DNA of 42,148 nucleotides. It comes from an uncultured Gemmiger sp. Lineage in GTDB: Bacteria; Bacillota; Clostridia; Oscillospirales; Ruminococcaceae. Under the pieces are notes generated by a model that was not told the origin of the DNA, searched no databases, and was given only the letters and a program-made list of their open reading frames with translations. The position numbers and the translations under genes are program-made. Positions 32,300 to 40,368 of the stretch are shown piece by piece. Position 1 is the stretch's first letter. Every line of letters begins with the position of its first letter. The stretch spans positions 1-42,148 of the forward strand of contig CALXHS010000015.1 of NCBI GenBank assembly GCA_944388165.1. Direction: 5' to 3'.

Positions 32300-33339
32300 T
32301 GCGGGGCGTTGCCGCAAAACTGCTGCCTTGGTTTGAACAGAATCGAAGGCTTCTGCCGTTTCGGCAGGAGCCTTCGGCTTACCATATCTGGGTCAGCGAG
32401 ATCATGCTCCAGCAGACCCGGGTAGCCGCCGCCCTGCCGTACTATGAGCGGTTCGTGGCCGAGCTGCCCACCCCTGCGGACTTGGCCGCCTGCCCGCCCG
32501 ACCGCCTGCGCAAGCTGTGGCAGGGCCTTGGGTATTACAGCCGGGCCGCCAACATGCAGAAAGCCGCCCGGCAGGTGGTGGACCTGTACGGGGGTGAACT
32601 GCCCGCCGACTGGGATGCGCTGCGGGCGCTGCCCGGCATCGGGGATTATACCGCCGGTGCGGTGGCCAGCATCGCCTTCGGCATTCCCGCCCCGGCGGTG
32701 GACGGCAACGTGCTGCGGGTGTTCGCCCGTCTGTTTGACGATGACGCCGACATCACCCGCCCCGCTACCAAACAGCTGTTTACCCGGCGTGTGATGGAGG
32801 AGATGCCCAAAGAGACCCCCGGCCCCTACAACGAAGCCCTGATGGAACTGGGGGCGCTGGTCTGCGTGCCGGGTACCCCTCAGTGCGAAGTCTGCCCTTT
32901 GCAGGAGATCTGCCTGGGATACACCTCGGGCCGGGCGGCGTCCCTGCCGGTCAAGCCTCCCAAAAAGGAGAAGAAGAAGGTCCCGGTGACGGTGGCCCTC
33001 ATCGAAAGCCCCACGGGCCTGCTTTTGCAGCGCCGCCCGGCCAAAGGATTGCTGGCCAACCTGTGGCAGCCCCTGTGCTTTGAGGGGCAGAGCCTGACCC
33101 GGGAAGAGCTGAACGCCGAACTGGCAAAGCTGGGGGTGGCGGTGACCTGGGGCGAAGCCCTGGACCCGGCCCGGCATGTGTTCACCCACCGCATCTGGGA
33201 GCTGTCCGGCTGGCGGGGCACCGCCCAAGCCTGCTCTCTGCCCGAAGGCCTGGCCTGGGGCCGCGCCGACGATGCAGCGGGAAATTTCACCGTGCCAAGC
33301 GCTTTCTCAGCCTACGTGCCCGGAGCGGGGAACGGTTAA
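32299..33339 (+). CDS. mutY: A/G-specific adenine glycosylase
   Basis: A 346-residue base-excision repair enzyme that removes adenine mispaired with 8-oxoguanine. The catalytic Glu region is VSEIMLQQTRV, the helix-hairpin-helix with catalytic Asp is LPGIGDYTAGAVASIAFG...VDGNV, and the [4Fe-4S] motif is C-X6-C-X2-C-X5-C in CVPGTPQCEVCPLQEIC. A C-terminal NUDIX-like domain for 8-oxoG recognition follows (about 230-340). The ATG overlaps the asnS stop (TGATG). Confidence 0.96.
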   Translation: MRGVAAKLLPWFEQNRRLLPFRQEPSAYHIWVSEIMLQQTRVAAALPYYERFVAELPTPADLAACPPDRLRKLWQGLGYYSRAANMQKAARQVVDLYGGELPADWDALRALPGIGDYTAGAVASIAFGIPAPAVDGNVLRVFARLFDDDADITRPATKQLFTRRVMEEMPKETPGPYNEALMELGALVCVPGTPQCEVCPLQEICLGYTSGRAASLPVKPPKKEKKKVPVTVALIESPTGLLLQRRPAKGLLANLWQPLCFEGQSLTREELNAELAKLGVAVTWGEALDPARHVFTHRIWELSGWRGTAQACSLPEGLAWGRADDAAGNFTVPSAFSAYVPGAGNG

Positions 33340-33391
33340 TTTTTCACAGGATTTTCGCCCGGTCGGGTGGTAAAATTTTACTTCTCTGTTG

Positions 33392-33420
33392 TTGTATTCT
33401 AAACCGGCGTCGGTTATAAT
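33392..33420 (+). promoter_or_regulatory. Promoter of the 78-aa membrane protein gene
   Basis: TTGTAT at 33392-33397 and a perfect TATAAT at 33415-33420, 17 bases apart. Just upstream is a perfect 12-base palindrome, GTAAAATTTTAC, at 33370-33381, a possible operator. The transcript has a GC-rich leader of about 90 bases holding a direct repeat of GCGGTCCGC (about 33479-33499). Confidence 0.65.
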
Positions 33421-33517
33421 AAAAGCAGTTGACCCCGGTGCGCGGGCTTTAAGTGCCGCGTGCCAACCCAACACAACGCGGTCCGCTGCGCGGTCCGCCT
33501 GTTCGGAGGAATGTATT

Positions 33518-33754
33518 ATGATGAAGAAATCCACCTTTGGCGTTGCTCTGGCTTTCATCGCGGCTGCGGCCGGCGTCCTGACCGCCGTTGCGCTGTATCT
33601 GCGCCGCCGCGAAAAGGAACTGGATGAGTACGAGCGTCTGCTGTACAGCGACAACGACTTCGAAGATGAGGATGACGACACCATCTACGAGCCCATCGAG
33701 ACCGAGGAGCCCAAGGCGAAGGACGGCGCAGAGGACGAGGAAATTTCCTTCTGA
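33518..33754 (+). CDS. Small single-pass membrane protein with acidic tail
   Basis: A 78-residue protein of unknown function. A basic start MMKKST leads into one membrane helix (about 5-27), then RRREKELDEYERLLY, and a very acidic cytoplasmic tail (DNDFEDEDDDTIYEP and many Glu). CGGAGGA sits 7 bases before ATG 33518. It has its own promoter, and the LytM-like genes follow, so they may form one transcript despite a GC-rich stem between. Confidence 0.75.
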   Translation: MMKKSTFGVALAFIAAAAGVLTAVALYLRRREKELDEYERLLYSDNDFEDEDDDTIYEPIETEEPKAKDGAEDEEISF

Positions 33755-33877
33755 TTTTTCTCTGCCGCATAAGACCTGTGCAAAAAAGGCCAGGTGCGGC
33801 CGGCGTGCCCCTCGTGGGACGCCGGATCGTACCCGGCTTTTGCTTTCGGGCCCCGACCGCAACAGGAAGGAGCGAGT

Positions 33878-35131
33878 ATGAAAAAACTGCTGCTTTGGCT
33901 GCTGATGGTCGTGTTGATGGTCGCGCTGCTTCTGGGCGGCACGGCCGCGGCGCTGTATGCCATCACAGGCGAAAACAAGCTGCCGCAGTCACACCCCACT
34001 CTGGGCGAAACCGCTCTGGAACCCAACGGGTACGAATGGACGGTGCCGGTGTTGGGAAATGTGGTGGAGCGCGAATTTACCAGCCTGGCCAACCTGACGG
34101 TGCAGAAGCTGGGGGACCTGGGCGATACCACCCCTGTGCTGACCCTGCCCGATTGGGTCAACCGCTCGGAACTGACCCTGACTGGTCCCGACGGTTCGGT
34201 GGTGCTGCAGGGCAGCGCCTCCGACTATGAGGCCTATACCTATACACAAAACGGCCAGTATCAACTGGACCTGACTCTCTACCGTGACCCGGTGGAAGGG
34301 GTCAACGGTGTTTCCACCGGCTGGTACGGCTACCGGGCCAACTTTACGGTGAACATTCAGCCCAAGGCGACCCTGAGCACCACCAGTGCGCCCCAGGGTA
34401 CGGTAGTGGCGGTGCTGGTCACCGGCATTCTGGACGGCAGTACCCCCACCCTGGAAAGCGACCTGGGCACCATCTGGTTCCGCAAGACTACCGATGGCTT
34501 CATGGGCTACATTCCCGTCAGCTACAACACCACCGGCGGCGAACATCTGCTGACGCTGACCTGCGGGGAACTGGTGCAGGAACTGAGTCTTTCGGTCACC
34601 GAGAGCAAGGTTGCCACCGTGCAGGTGGAAGCCGAGGAGGAAACGAACATACCCGGCGCGTCGGATCAGTACAAGAATGCCATCTGGCCGCTGTACACCC
34701 AGGGCAGCAGCGATAAACTGTGGCAGGGTGCCTTTGCCGCCCCCTGCACCAGCCTGCCTTCCGCCGAATATGGCGACCGCCTGATGACCGACGGTACCGT
34801 CACCGGCCGTTCCACCGGCCTGACCTACGCCAACGCCGAACCGGGCAGCGATGTCAGCGCACCCAGCAGCGGCACTGTGGCCTATGCGGGGGAACTGTCC
34901 CTCACCGGCGGCACCGTGGTCATCGACCACGGCTGCGGCGTCAAGAGTTATCTGTTCGGCCTGGGCACCGTCACGGTGCAGACAGGCCAGACGGTGAACC
35001 GCGGGGATACCGTGGGCACCACCACCGATGTGCACGACTTGATCTATGAACTGCGCATCGGCAACAAATCCGTCGATCCCGCCGCAGCCATCAAGGGCTC
35101 CAGCGGTCTGCAATACCAGGAGAACAAATAA
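33878..35131 (+). CDS. Membrane-anchored degenerate LytM (M23-like) protein, copy 1
   Basis: A 417-residue type II membrane protein: an N-terminal helix (about 3-27), then about 280 extracytoplasmic residues of Ig-like beta-rich repeat character (YEWTVPVLGNV ... LTLTGPDGSVV ... TLSTTSAPQGTVVAV), and a C-terminal LytM domain (about 315-405) with VSAPSSGTVAYAGE, VVIDHGCGVKSYLFGL and VQTGQTVNRGDTVG. Active M23 peptidases need an early His/Asp and a late HLHFE. Here the late site is DLIYELR and the early one is absent, so it is very probably inactive. ATG 33878 follows AGGAAGGAG. The next gene is a homolog. A SpoIIQ-like role is one possibility, not demonstrated. Confidence 0.82.
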   Translation: MKKLLLWLLMVVLMVALLLGGTAAALYAITGENKLPQSHPTLGETALEPNGYEWTVPVLGNVVEREFTSLANLTVQKLGDLGDTTPVLTLPDWVNRSELTLTGPDGSVVLQGSASDYEAYTYTQNGQYQLDLTLYRDPVEGVNGVSTGWYGYRANFTVNIQPKATLSTTSAPQGTVVAVLVTGILDGSTPTLESDLGTIWFRKTTDGFMGYIPVSYNTTGGEHLLTLTCGELVQELSLSVTESKVATVQVEAEEETNIPGASDQYKNAIWPLYTQGSSDKLWQGAFAAPCTSLPSAEYGDRLMTDGTVTGRSTGLTYANAEPGSDVSAPSSGTVAYAGELSLTGGTVVIDHGCGVKSYLFGLGTVTVQTGQTVNRGDTVGTTTDVHDLIYELRIGNKSVDPAAAIKGSSGLQYQENK

Positions 35132-35189
35132 GGAACCCTGTACAGGGACTGCATTTGTTCGCTGCATATAGATATGGGATGGGTTAGAT

Positions 35190-37256
35190 ATGGAGGACAA
35201 GACTTTCGAAAAAGACAAAGCCCCGGCCGCGGAGGAAAAGACTCCGCAGGCCGGGCATAACAGGCGTCGGCGCCGCCGCAAAAAGAGCGGGACCCGGCAG
35301 GGCACCCAGGCCGCACCGGCACAGCAGGTGAAGGCGGAAGAAAAGCTCTCTTCGGCACCGGAGGAAAAAGAAGCCCCCTTGCCAGAGGAGGAGAAAGCCC
35401 CCGCTGCCGTGACTGCGCCCGAAACGGCGGAGCCGGCCAAAGAAGCGGAACCAGAAGCTGCTACCGCCGAATCCGCCCCGGCGGAAGCGGCGCCCGAAGC
35501 GCCGCAGCCCACGGAAGAAAATTCCGCGCCGCAGCAGCCGGAAAGCCCGGAACCTCCGGAAAAGCCCGAAACCGCGGAAGAAGCGGAGAAGGCCGAAAAA
35601 GCGGAGGAGCCCGAGAGCGCGGAGGAAGCGGAACCTTCCCATCCGGCAGGACCGGAAAAAGGGGAACAGACAGAGCCCGCACCGGAACCCAAGACCTCTG
35701 AAGAACCTGCATCCGACGCTGAAGAAAGCGAACCCGACGGAACCTCGTCTTCCGGAGAGGAAGAAGGGGGAGAACAGACGGCGGAACAGCGCCGCCGTGC
35801 CGCCGAAATGACCCGCACGGTGCAGATCTCCATTGAGAAGATCGTGGAGAGCATCGAGGAAAATGTGGAAGCCCAGGAATCGGAGGAAGAACCCGACAGC
35901 ACCGATACCGCCGGAAATGTGCCTCTAAGCCGCTTGGAGCAGCTGCACCAGACGGTGGGCGACAGCGCCTGGGCTTTGCTGAAATGGCTGGCCTTTGTGC
36001 TGGCTTTCGTGGCGGTGGTGGCCGGTGCCGGTATTGCCTGGCTGTACAAGGGCGCCACGCCCGATTCCATCCCCCAGGTGTCGGCTGTCTTCAATGGCCA
36101 GGAACTGCAGGCCACTTCCTACAGCTGGCATGTGCCGGTGGTGGCCAACGTGTTCAAGCGCACCTACGCCAAGACCATTTCCAAGGACCCTGTCCAGATC
36201 GAGGAAACCATCCAGACAGCTCAGGTGCAGCTGGATGTGGAACACACCAGCTGCGACACCCTGCTGACCGTGGAGGACAGCACCGGTGAGGTAGTCTTTG
36301 AAGGCACTGCCGAGGAGTTCGGCAATTTCACCTTTGCCCAGAACGACACCTACACCGCTGAACTGGAAGTGTTCCGCAACGAAAAGCAGATCAGTCACAC
36401 GGCGGAAGTTTCCGGCAAGCAGACCTACCTGTTCACCTTCACGGTCAGCCTGCGGCCTTCCATCCGGCTGAACACCGTGTCCACTACCCAGGGCGGCGTG
36501 GCGGCGGTGCGCATCAGCAGCGGCATCTCCGACGGAACCTCCCCGGTGCTCAGCACCGAACTTTCCGCCACAGCCTTCCAGCAAAGCGAAAGCGGCTGGG
36601 TCTGCTATCTGCCCATCCCGGTGGATCAGGAACCCGGCACCTACAATATCAGCGTCAGTTATGCGGGTTATACCCAGGAACTGAGCCTGACGGTAAAGGA
36701 ACGTTCCAACGTTTATAAGGATTACTCCTACAAGAGCCAGCTCACCAGCCCCTATATTGCGGAGGAAGATACCCCTGCCAAGGTCCTGGCTGTGCTGAGT
36801 AAGGGCAGTCAGAACGCTGCGTGGGGCGATGACGGCTTCATGATCCCCTTTGCCGATAAGGCGGAAGTGGAACTGGCTTACGGCACCACCGAATATGTGG
36901 GCCGTACCCGCAGTGAGCGCATCGCCGGTACCGGCACCGGGCGGGTGAGCACCAATGCGGTGATCTCCACCACCCGCGGCGGCGACCTGGTCGCCCCTGC
37001 TGCCGGTACGGTGCTTCTGGCCGAGGACCTGGGCGATACGGCGGGGTACACCATCGTCATCGACCACGGCGCCGGCGTCAAGAGCATCTTCTACTGCCTG
37101 CGGGAAATCTCGGTCAAGGCGGGCGCCACCGTCAAGGCGGGCCAGGTCATTGCCGAAACCGACCGCACCACCATCGGAGAAGTCCGGATCGGGGATGTGC
37201 CGGTGGAGCCCCTGGCCGTCTGGCGCGGCGAGTGTGACGCACTGAACCACTATTGA
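35190..37256 (+). CDS. Degenerate LytM protein with long acidic cytoplasmic domain, copy 2
   Basis: A 688-residue protein. Residues about 1-250 are low complexity: a basic RRRRRRKKS patch at 25-33, then Glu/Pro/Ala-rich sequence, then a helical segment TVQISIEKIVESIEENVE (about 210-227). A membrane helix follows at about 262-285. The extracytoplasmic part repeats the plan of copy 1 (YSWHVPVVANVF, LRPSIRLNTVSTTQGGVAAV, YTQELSLTVKE), ending in a LytM domain (about 570-680) with LVAPAAGTVLLAEDL and IVIDHGAGVKSIFYCL, where the HLHFE site reads TIGEVRIG. No metal-binding set remains. The start has GGGATGGG upstream. A terminator follows. Function unknown. Confidence 0.8.
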   Translation: MEDKTFEKDKAPAAEEKTPQAGHNRRRRRRKKSGTRQGTQAAPAQQVKAEEKLSSAPEEKEAPLPEEEKAPAAVTAPETAEPAKEAEPEAATAESAPAEAAPEAPQPTEENSAPQQPESPEPPEKPETAEEAEKAEKAEEPESAEEAEPSHPAGPEKGEQTEPAPEPKTSEEPASDAEESEPDGTSSSGEEEGGEQTAEQRRRAAEMTRTVQISIEKIVESIEENVEAQESEEEPDSTDTAGNVPLSRLEQLHQTVGDSAWALLKWLAFVLAFVAVVAGAGIAWLYKGATPDSIPQVSAVFNGQELQATSYSWHVPVVANVFKRTYAKTISKDPVQIEETIQTAQVQLDVEHTSCDTLLTVEDSTGEVVFEGTAEEFGNFTFAQNDTYTAELEVFRNEKQISHTAEVSGKQTYLFTFTVSLRPSIRLNTVSTTQGGVAAVRISSGISDGTSPVLSTELSATAFQQSESGWVCYLPIPVDQEPGTYNISVSYAGYTQELSLTVKERSNVYKDYSYKSQLTSPYIAEEDTPAKVLAVLSKGSQNAAWGDDGFMIPFADKAEVELAYGTTEYVGRTRSERIAGTGTGRVSTNAVISTTRGGDLVAPAAGTVLLAEDLGDTAGYTIVIDHGAGVKSIFYCLREISVKAGATVKAGQVIAETDRTTIGEVRIGDVPVEPLAVWRGECDALNHY

Positions 37257-37272
37257 TCCCAACCCATCTTCA

Positions 37273-37300
37273 AAGCCTCTGCTTCGGCAGGGGCTTTTTT
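37273..37300 (+). terminator. Terminator after the LytM pair
   Basis: AAGCCTCTGC-TTCG-GCAGGGGCTT hairpin with a stable UUCG-type loop followed by TTTTTT. Confidence 0.9.
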
Positions 37301-37344
37301 GTATGCTCTTTTTTCGCAAGCGGTCGGTTTGGCGTTTTTTTCGT

Positions 37345-37373
37345 CACCCGGCGGGGGTTCCGGGCATAAGATG
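37345..37373 (+). promoter_or_regulatory. Candidate sigma-K promoter of dpaAB
   Basis: CACC at 37345-37348 and CATAAGATG at 37365-37373 match the sigma-K pattern mACm, 16-17 bases, CATANNNTA except for the last base; the spacer from AC is 17. dpaAB (spoVF) is sigma-K dependent in Bacillus subtilis. The start codon is 24 bases further on. Confidence 0.5.
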
Positions 37374-37397
37374 GCTCAGAATACGGGGGGTGGGAAT

Positions 37398-38180
37398 ATG
37401 TCCTATACATTTTGTACGGCGGAGGGCGACGCCCGCCAACAGGCGGCTTCCCGGGCATTGCGGGAGGCAGGCTGCCTTCGCGGCGGACCGGAGCGGGCAG
37501 ACTTTCTCCTTTTGCCCATGCCGCTGCGCACCATCACGCCCGGGCAGCTGGATCTGCTGCACCGGGCCAGACCGGGGGTTCCGGTTTTCGGGGGATTGAT
37601 GTCACCCCAGGCGGTCAGCACCATCCGGCGCACCGGCCTGGTTCCGGTGGACTATTATGCCCGCAGTGAATTGGCCAGCCTGAACGCGGTGCCCACCGCT
37701 GAAGGCTGCTTGTGCCTGCTTATGCAGATGCGCACCCGTACCCTGTGGGAAAGCCCGGTGCTGGTGCTGGGCTTCGGCCGGGTGGGGCAGGCGGTGGCCC
37801 GGCGGCTGTCCGCGTTGGGAGCACGGGTCACGGTGGCGGCCCGCAGCCCGGACCAGCGGGCGGAAGCGCGATGCTGCGGCTGCCATGCGGCGCCCCTCAC
37901 GGCACTGGAACGGCTTCTGCCTGGATTTGACGCGGTGGTCAATACCATTCCAGCCATGGTCCTGCCTGCAGAACTGCTGGGGCGGCTGCCCCGGGGCGCG
38001 GTGGTCATCGACCTGGCCAGTGCTCCCGGCGGGGTGGATTTCGATGCCGCCCAGGCCATGGGCCTGCAGGCCCGTCTGGCCTCAGGGCTGCCGGGGCGGT
38101 GCGCGCCGGACACGGCGGGCGAACTCATCGCTCAGACCATCATGAATATTCTGACGGAACAGGGGAGGGCGGAATCATGA
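37398..38180 (+). CDS. dpaA: Dipicolinate synthase subunit A
   Basis: With DpaB it converts the diaminopimelate-pathway intermediate to dipicolinic acid in the mother cell late in sporulation. The 260-residue protein has a central Rossmann motif, LGFGRVGQAVARRLSALG (about 110-130), and a family stretch VNTIPAMVLPAELL. The ATG at 37398 is preceded by GGGGGGTGGG; a start at 37299 would overlap the terminator. The length is slightly short of the usual 290-300, mostly in the N-terminal region. Its stop overlaps dpaB. Confidence 0.93.
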   Translation: MSYTFCTAEGDARQQAASRALREAGCLRGGPERADFLLLPMPLRTITPGQLDLLHRARPGVPVFGGLMSPQAVSTIRRTGLVPVDYYARSELASLNAVPTAEGCLCLLMQMRTRTLWESPVLVLGFGRVGQAVARRLSALGARVTVAARSPDQRAEARCCGCHAAPLTALERLLPGFDAVVNTIPAMVLPAELLGRLPRGAVVIDLASAPGGVDFDAAQAMGLQARLASGLPGRCAPDTAGELIAQTIMNILTEQGRAES

Positions 38181-38767
38181 CACAGATCTGGCAGGATACA
38201 CCCCGCGCAGTGGTGTTTGCACTGTGCGGCAGTTTTTGCAGTTTCGGGGCGGTGCTGCCCCAGATCCGGCGCCTTTGCGGGGACGGGTGGGACGTTCTTC
38301 CTCTGCTCAGTGCCAGCGCCGCATCCCAGGATACCCGCTTCGGCACGGCGGCGTCCCTGGCGGCTACCCTGGAAGAGATGACCGGCCACCCGCCCATGAC
38401 CACCCTGCAGCAGGCGGAACCCCTGGGCCCGCAGAAACTGGCCCGGGCTATGGTCATTGCCCCCTGCACCGGCACCACCATGGGGCTGCTGGCCAACGGC
38501 ATCAGCAGCACGGCGGTCACCCTGGCGGCCAAAAGCATGCTGCGGGGCGGGCGGCCCCTGGTGCTGGCCCCCTCCACCAACGACGGCCTTTCGGGCAGTG
38601 CCGCCAGCCTGGCTGCGCTGCTTCAGCGCAAAAACATCTATTTTGTGCCTTTTGGGCAGGACGACAGCTTCAAGAAGCCCCACAGTCTGAAAAGCGATTT
38701 CACCCTGCTGCCGGATGCCCTGGAAAGTGCTCTGCGGGGTGTGCAGCTTCAGCCGCTGCTTTTGTAA
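38177..38767 (+). CDS. dpaB: Dipicolinate synthase subunit B
   Basis: The flavoprotein-like partner of DpaA, of the UbiX/PPCDC fold. The 196 residues include FALCGSFCSFGAVLPQI near the N-terminus, VIAPCTGTTMGLLANGI, the TLAAKSMLR stretch and VLAPSTNDGLSGSA, then IYFVPFGQDD, all typical. ATG 38177 overlaps the dpaA stop and follows AGGGGAGGG. It ends 63 bases before a MurA-family gene. Confidence 0.94.
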   Translation: MTQIWQDTPRAVVFALCGSFCSFGAVLPQIRRLCGDGWDVLPLLSASAASQDTRFGTAASLAATLEEMTGHPPMTTLQQAEPLGPQKLARAMVIAPCTGTTMGLLANGISSTAVTLAAKSMLRGGRPLVLAPSTNDGLSGSAASLAALLQRKNIYFVPFGQDDSFKKPHSLKSDFTLLPDALESALRGVQLQPLLL

Positions 38768-38830
38768 CTTCCGGCAAAACGGCGCATATATTGGTATGGT
38801 GTGACGGATATTTCGAAAGGCGGTGCGGCG

Positions 38831-40144
38831 ATGGAACGGATCAGGATCACGGGCGGGCGGGTATTGACGGGCAAAATTCGTCCCGCCGCGGCCAAAAACA
38901 GTGTGCTGCCCCTTCTGGCGGCCAGCCTTTTGTGTGCAAAGCCCTGTGTGCTGCGGGGCGTGCCCCGGCTTTCGGATGTGGATGCCAGCCTGGCTTTGCT
39001 CCGAGCGGTGGGGGCCAATCCGGTGCGCCGGGGGCCGGATATCCTGCTGCCGCCCGCCGCGGTCACCGGCCGGGTCCCCCCGGAACTGGCGGGGGCCATG
39101 CGGGGGTCGGTATTCTATCTGGCGCCCCTGCTGGTGCGGGCGGGAACGGTGGAAATGCCCCTGCCCGGCGGTTGCCGCCTGGGGCCCCGGCCCATCGACA
39201 TCCATCTGGCAGGGCTGGGGGCCATGGGGGCCGAGATCACCGAGGAAGAAGGGGCAGTCCGCCTTTCCTGCCCCGGTGGGCTGAAGGGCACCGAATTTGT
39301 CCTGCGTCTGCCCAGCGTGGGAGCCACCCTGACCCTGCTCATGGCCGCCGCCTGCGCCCGGGGGATCACCGTTTTGCGGGGAGCGGCCTGCGAACCGGAG
39401 ATCGCCGATACCGCTGCCTTTTTGCGCATGGCCGGGGCGGAGATAGAGGGGGCGGGCACGCCGGTGATCACGGTGCGGGGGTCGGATGGCCCTTTGCCCG
39501 GAGGCGGGGTGCATCTGCCGCTGCCCGACCGTATCGCCGCAGCCACTTATGCGGCAGCCGCCGCGGTGGCCGGGGGAAGGGTCACGGTGGAACAGTGCCG
39601 CCCGGGGCATCTGGCGTCCTTTCTGCGGTTTTTGCGCACCGCCGGGTGCGAGGTGAGCGCCGGGCCGGACAGCTTTACGGTGGTGCGAGACCCGGAAACG
39701 CCCTTGTGGGGCGGCATCCGGTTGTGTACCGGGGCCTGGCCGGGATTTGCCACCGACACCGCCCCCCTGGCGGCGGCTGTGCTGCTGCAGGCCGGGGGAG
39801 AGAGCCGCATCCACGACGCCCTGTTCCAGAACCGTTTTGCCTGTGCCGATGGTTTTGCCGCCATGGGCGCAAAGGTGCACGCTGACGGCCGGGACCTGCA
39901 CATCTGGGGCGGCGCCCGGCTGCACGGCGCTGCCGTGAACGCCCCGGATCTGCGGGGCGGGGCAGCCCTGGTCCTGGCGGGGCTGGCGGCGCGGGGGACC
40001 ACGATTGTTGCCGATCCCGGTCACATCCGCAGGGGGTATCAGGACCTGGCCGCAGACCTCAAGACCCTGGGCGCACACTGTGCTTCCCTCAAAACAATAA
40101 GCGATGCCACGCGAAAAACTGTGGGCGCTATGCAAATGCGATAA
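38831..40144 (+). CDS. murA: UDP-N-acetylglucosamine 1-carboxyvinyltransferase (MurA family)
   Basis: Adds enolpyruvate to UDP-GlcNAc, the first step of peptidoglycan synthesis. The 437-residue protein keeps the Lys-Asn of AAKNSVLPLL (22-23), the catalytic Cys at residue 115 in LPGGCRLGPRPIDIHL, RGSVFYLAPLLVRAG, and WPGFATDTAPLAAA near the substrate loop. ATG 38831 follows GAAAGG. A CATATATT at 38785-38792 resembles a sigma-E -10, but its -35 is poor. Standing after dpaAB it may be the sporulation-linked copy of a two-MurA genome, which is inference; an essential role cannot be excluded. Confidence 0.9.
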   Translation: MERIRITGGRVLTGKIRPAAAKNSVLPLLAASLLCAKPCVLRGVPRLSDVDASLALLRAVGANPVRRGPDILLPPAAVTGRVPPELAGAMRGSVFYLAPLLVRAGTVEMPLPGGCRLGPRPIDIHLAGLGAMGAEITEEEGAVRLSCPGGLKGTEFVLRLPSVGATLTLLMAAACARGITVLRGAACEPEIADTAAFLRMAGAEIEGAGTPVITVRGSDGPLPGGGVHLPLPDRIAAATYAAAAAVAGGRVTVEQCRPGHLASFLRFLRTAGCEVSAGPDSFTVVRDPETPLWGGIRLCTGAWPGFATDTAPLAAAVLLQAGGESRIHDALFQNRFACADGFAAMGAKVHADGRDLHIWGGARLHGAAVNAPDLRGGAALVLAGLAARGTTIVADPGHIRRGYQDLAADLKTLGAHCASLKTISDATRKTVGAMQMR

Positions 40145-40185
40145 AATCCGCGCTGGCATGTGAAGTCTTTTGGATATTTCTACGG

Positions 40186-40220
40186 GCTGCGGCGCAAATT
40201 TTGTTTTTTTGCGCCGCAGC
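40186..40220. repeat. Strong hairpin between murA and ftsZ
   Basis: GCTGCGGCGCAAA and TTTGCGCCGCAGC form a perfect 13-base stem around a T-rich loop. There is no T-run after it on the plus strand. It lies just 3 bases before the ftsZ -35, so it may terminate murA by structure or bind a regulator. Confidence 0.55.
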
Positions 40221-40222
40221 TA

Positions 40223-40251
40223 TTGAAATTGTGTTATGGATTTGGTATTCT
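40223..40251 (+). promoter_or_regulatory. Promoter of ftsZ
   Basis: TTGAAA at 40223-40228 and TATTCT at 40246-40251, 17 bases apart. It gives a leader of about 110 bases containing a GC-rich hairpin around 40301-40340. Confidence 0.6.
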
Positions 40252-40368
40252 AATAATCAGTTATATGTAAAAAATACAGGGTCAGTGTGCCTGTGGGTCA
40301 CAGCCGCAATGCGGCGGCCCGGGTTGTCGGACCCGTCGAAACTAACAACTGTTTAGGGGGATACACTC

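Noticed and set aside
33878-37256. Active M23 peptidoglycan endopeptidases
   Set aside because: The fold pattern is there, but the metal-binding His/Asp and HxH positions are missing in both copies.
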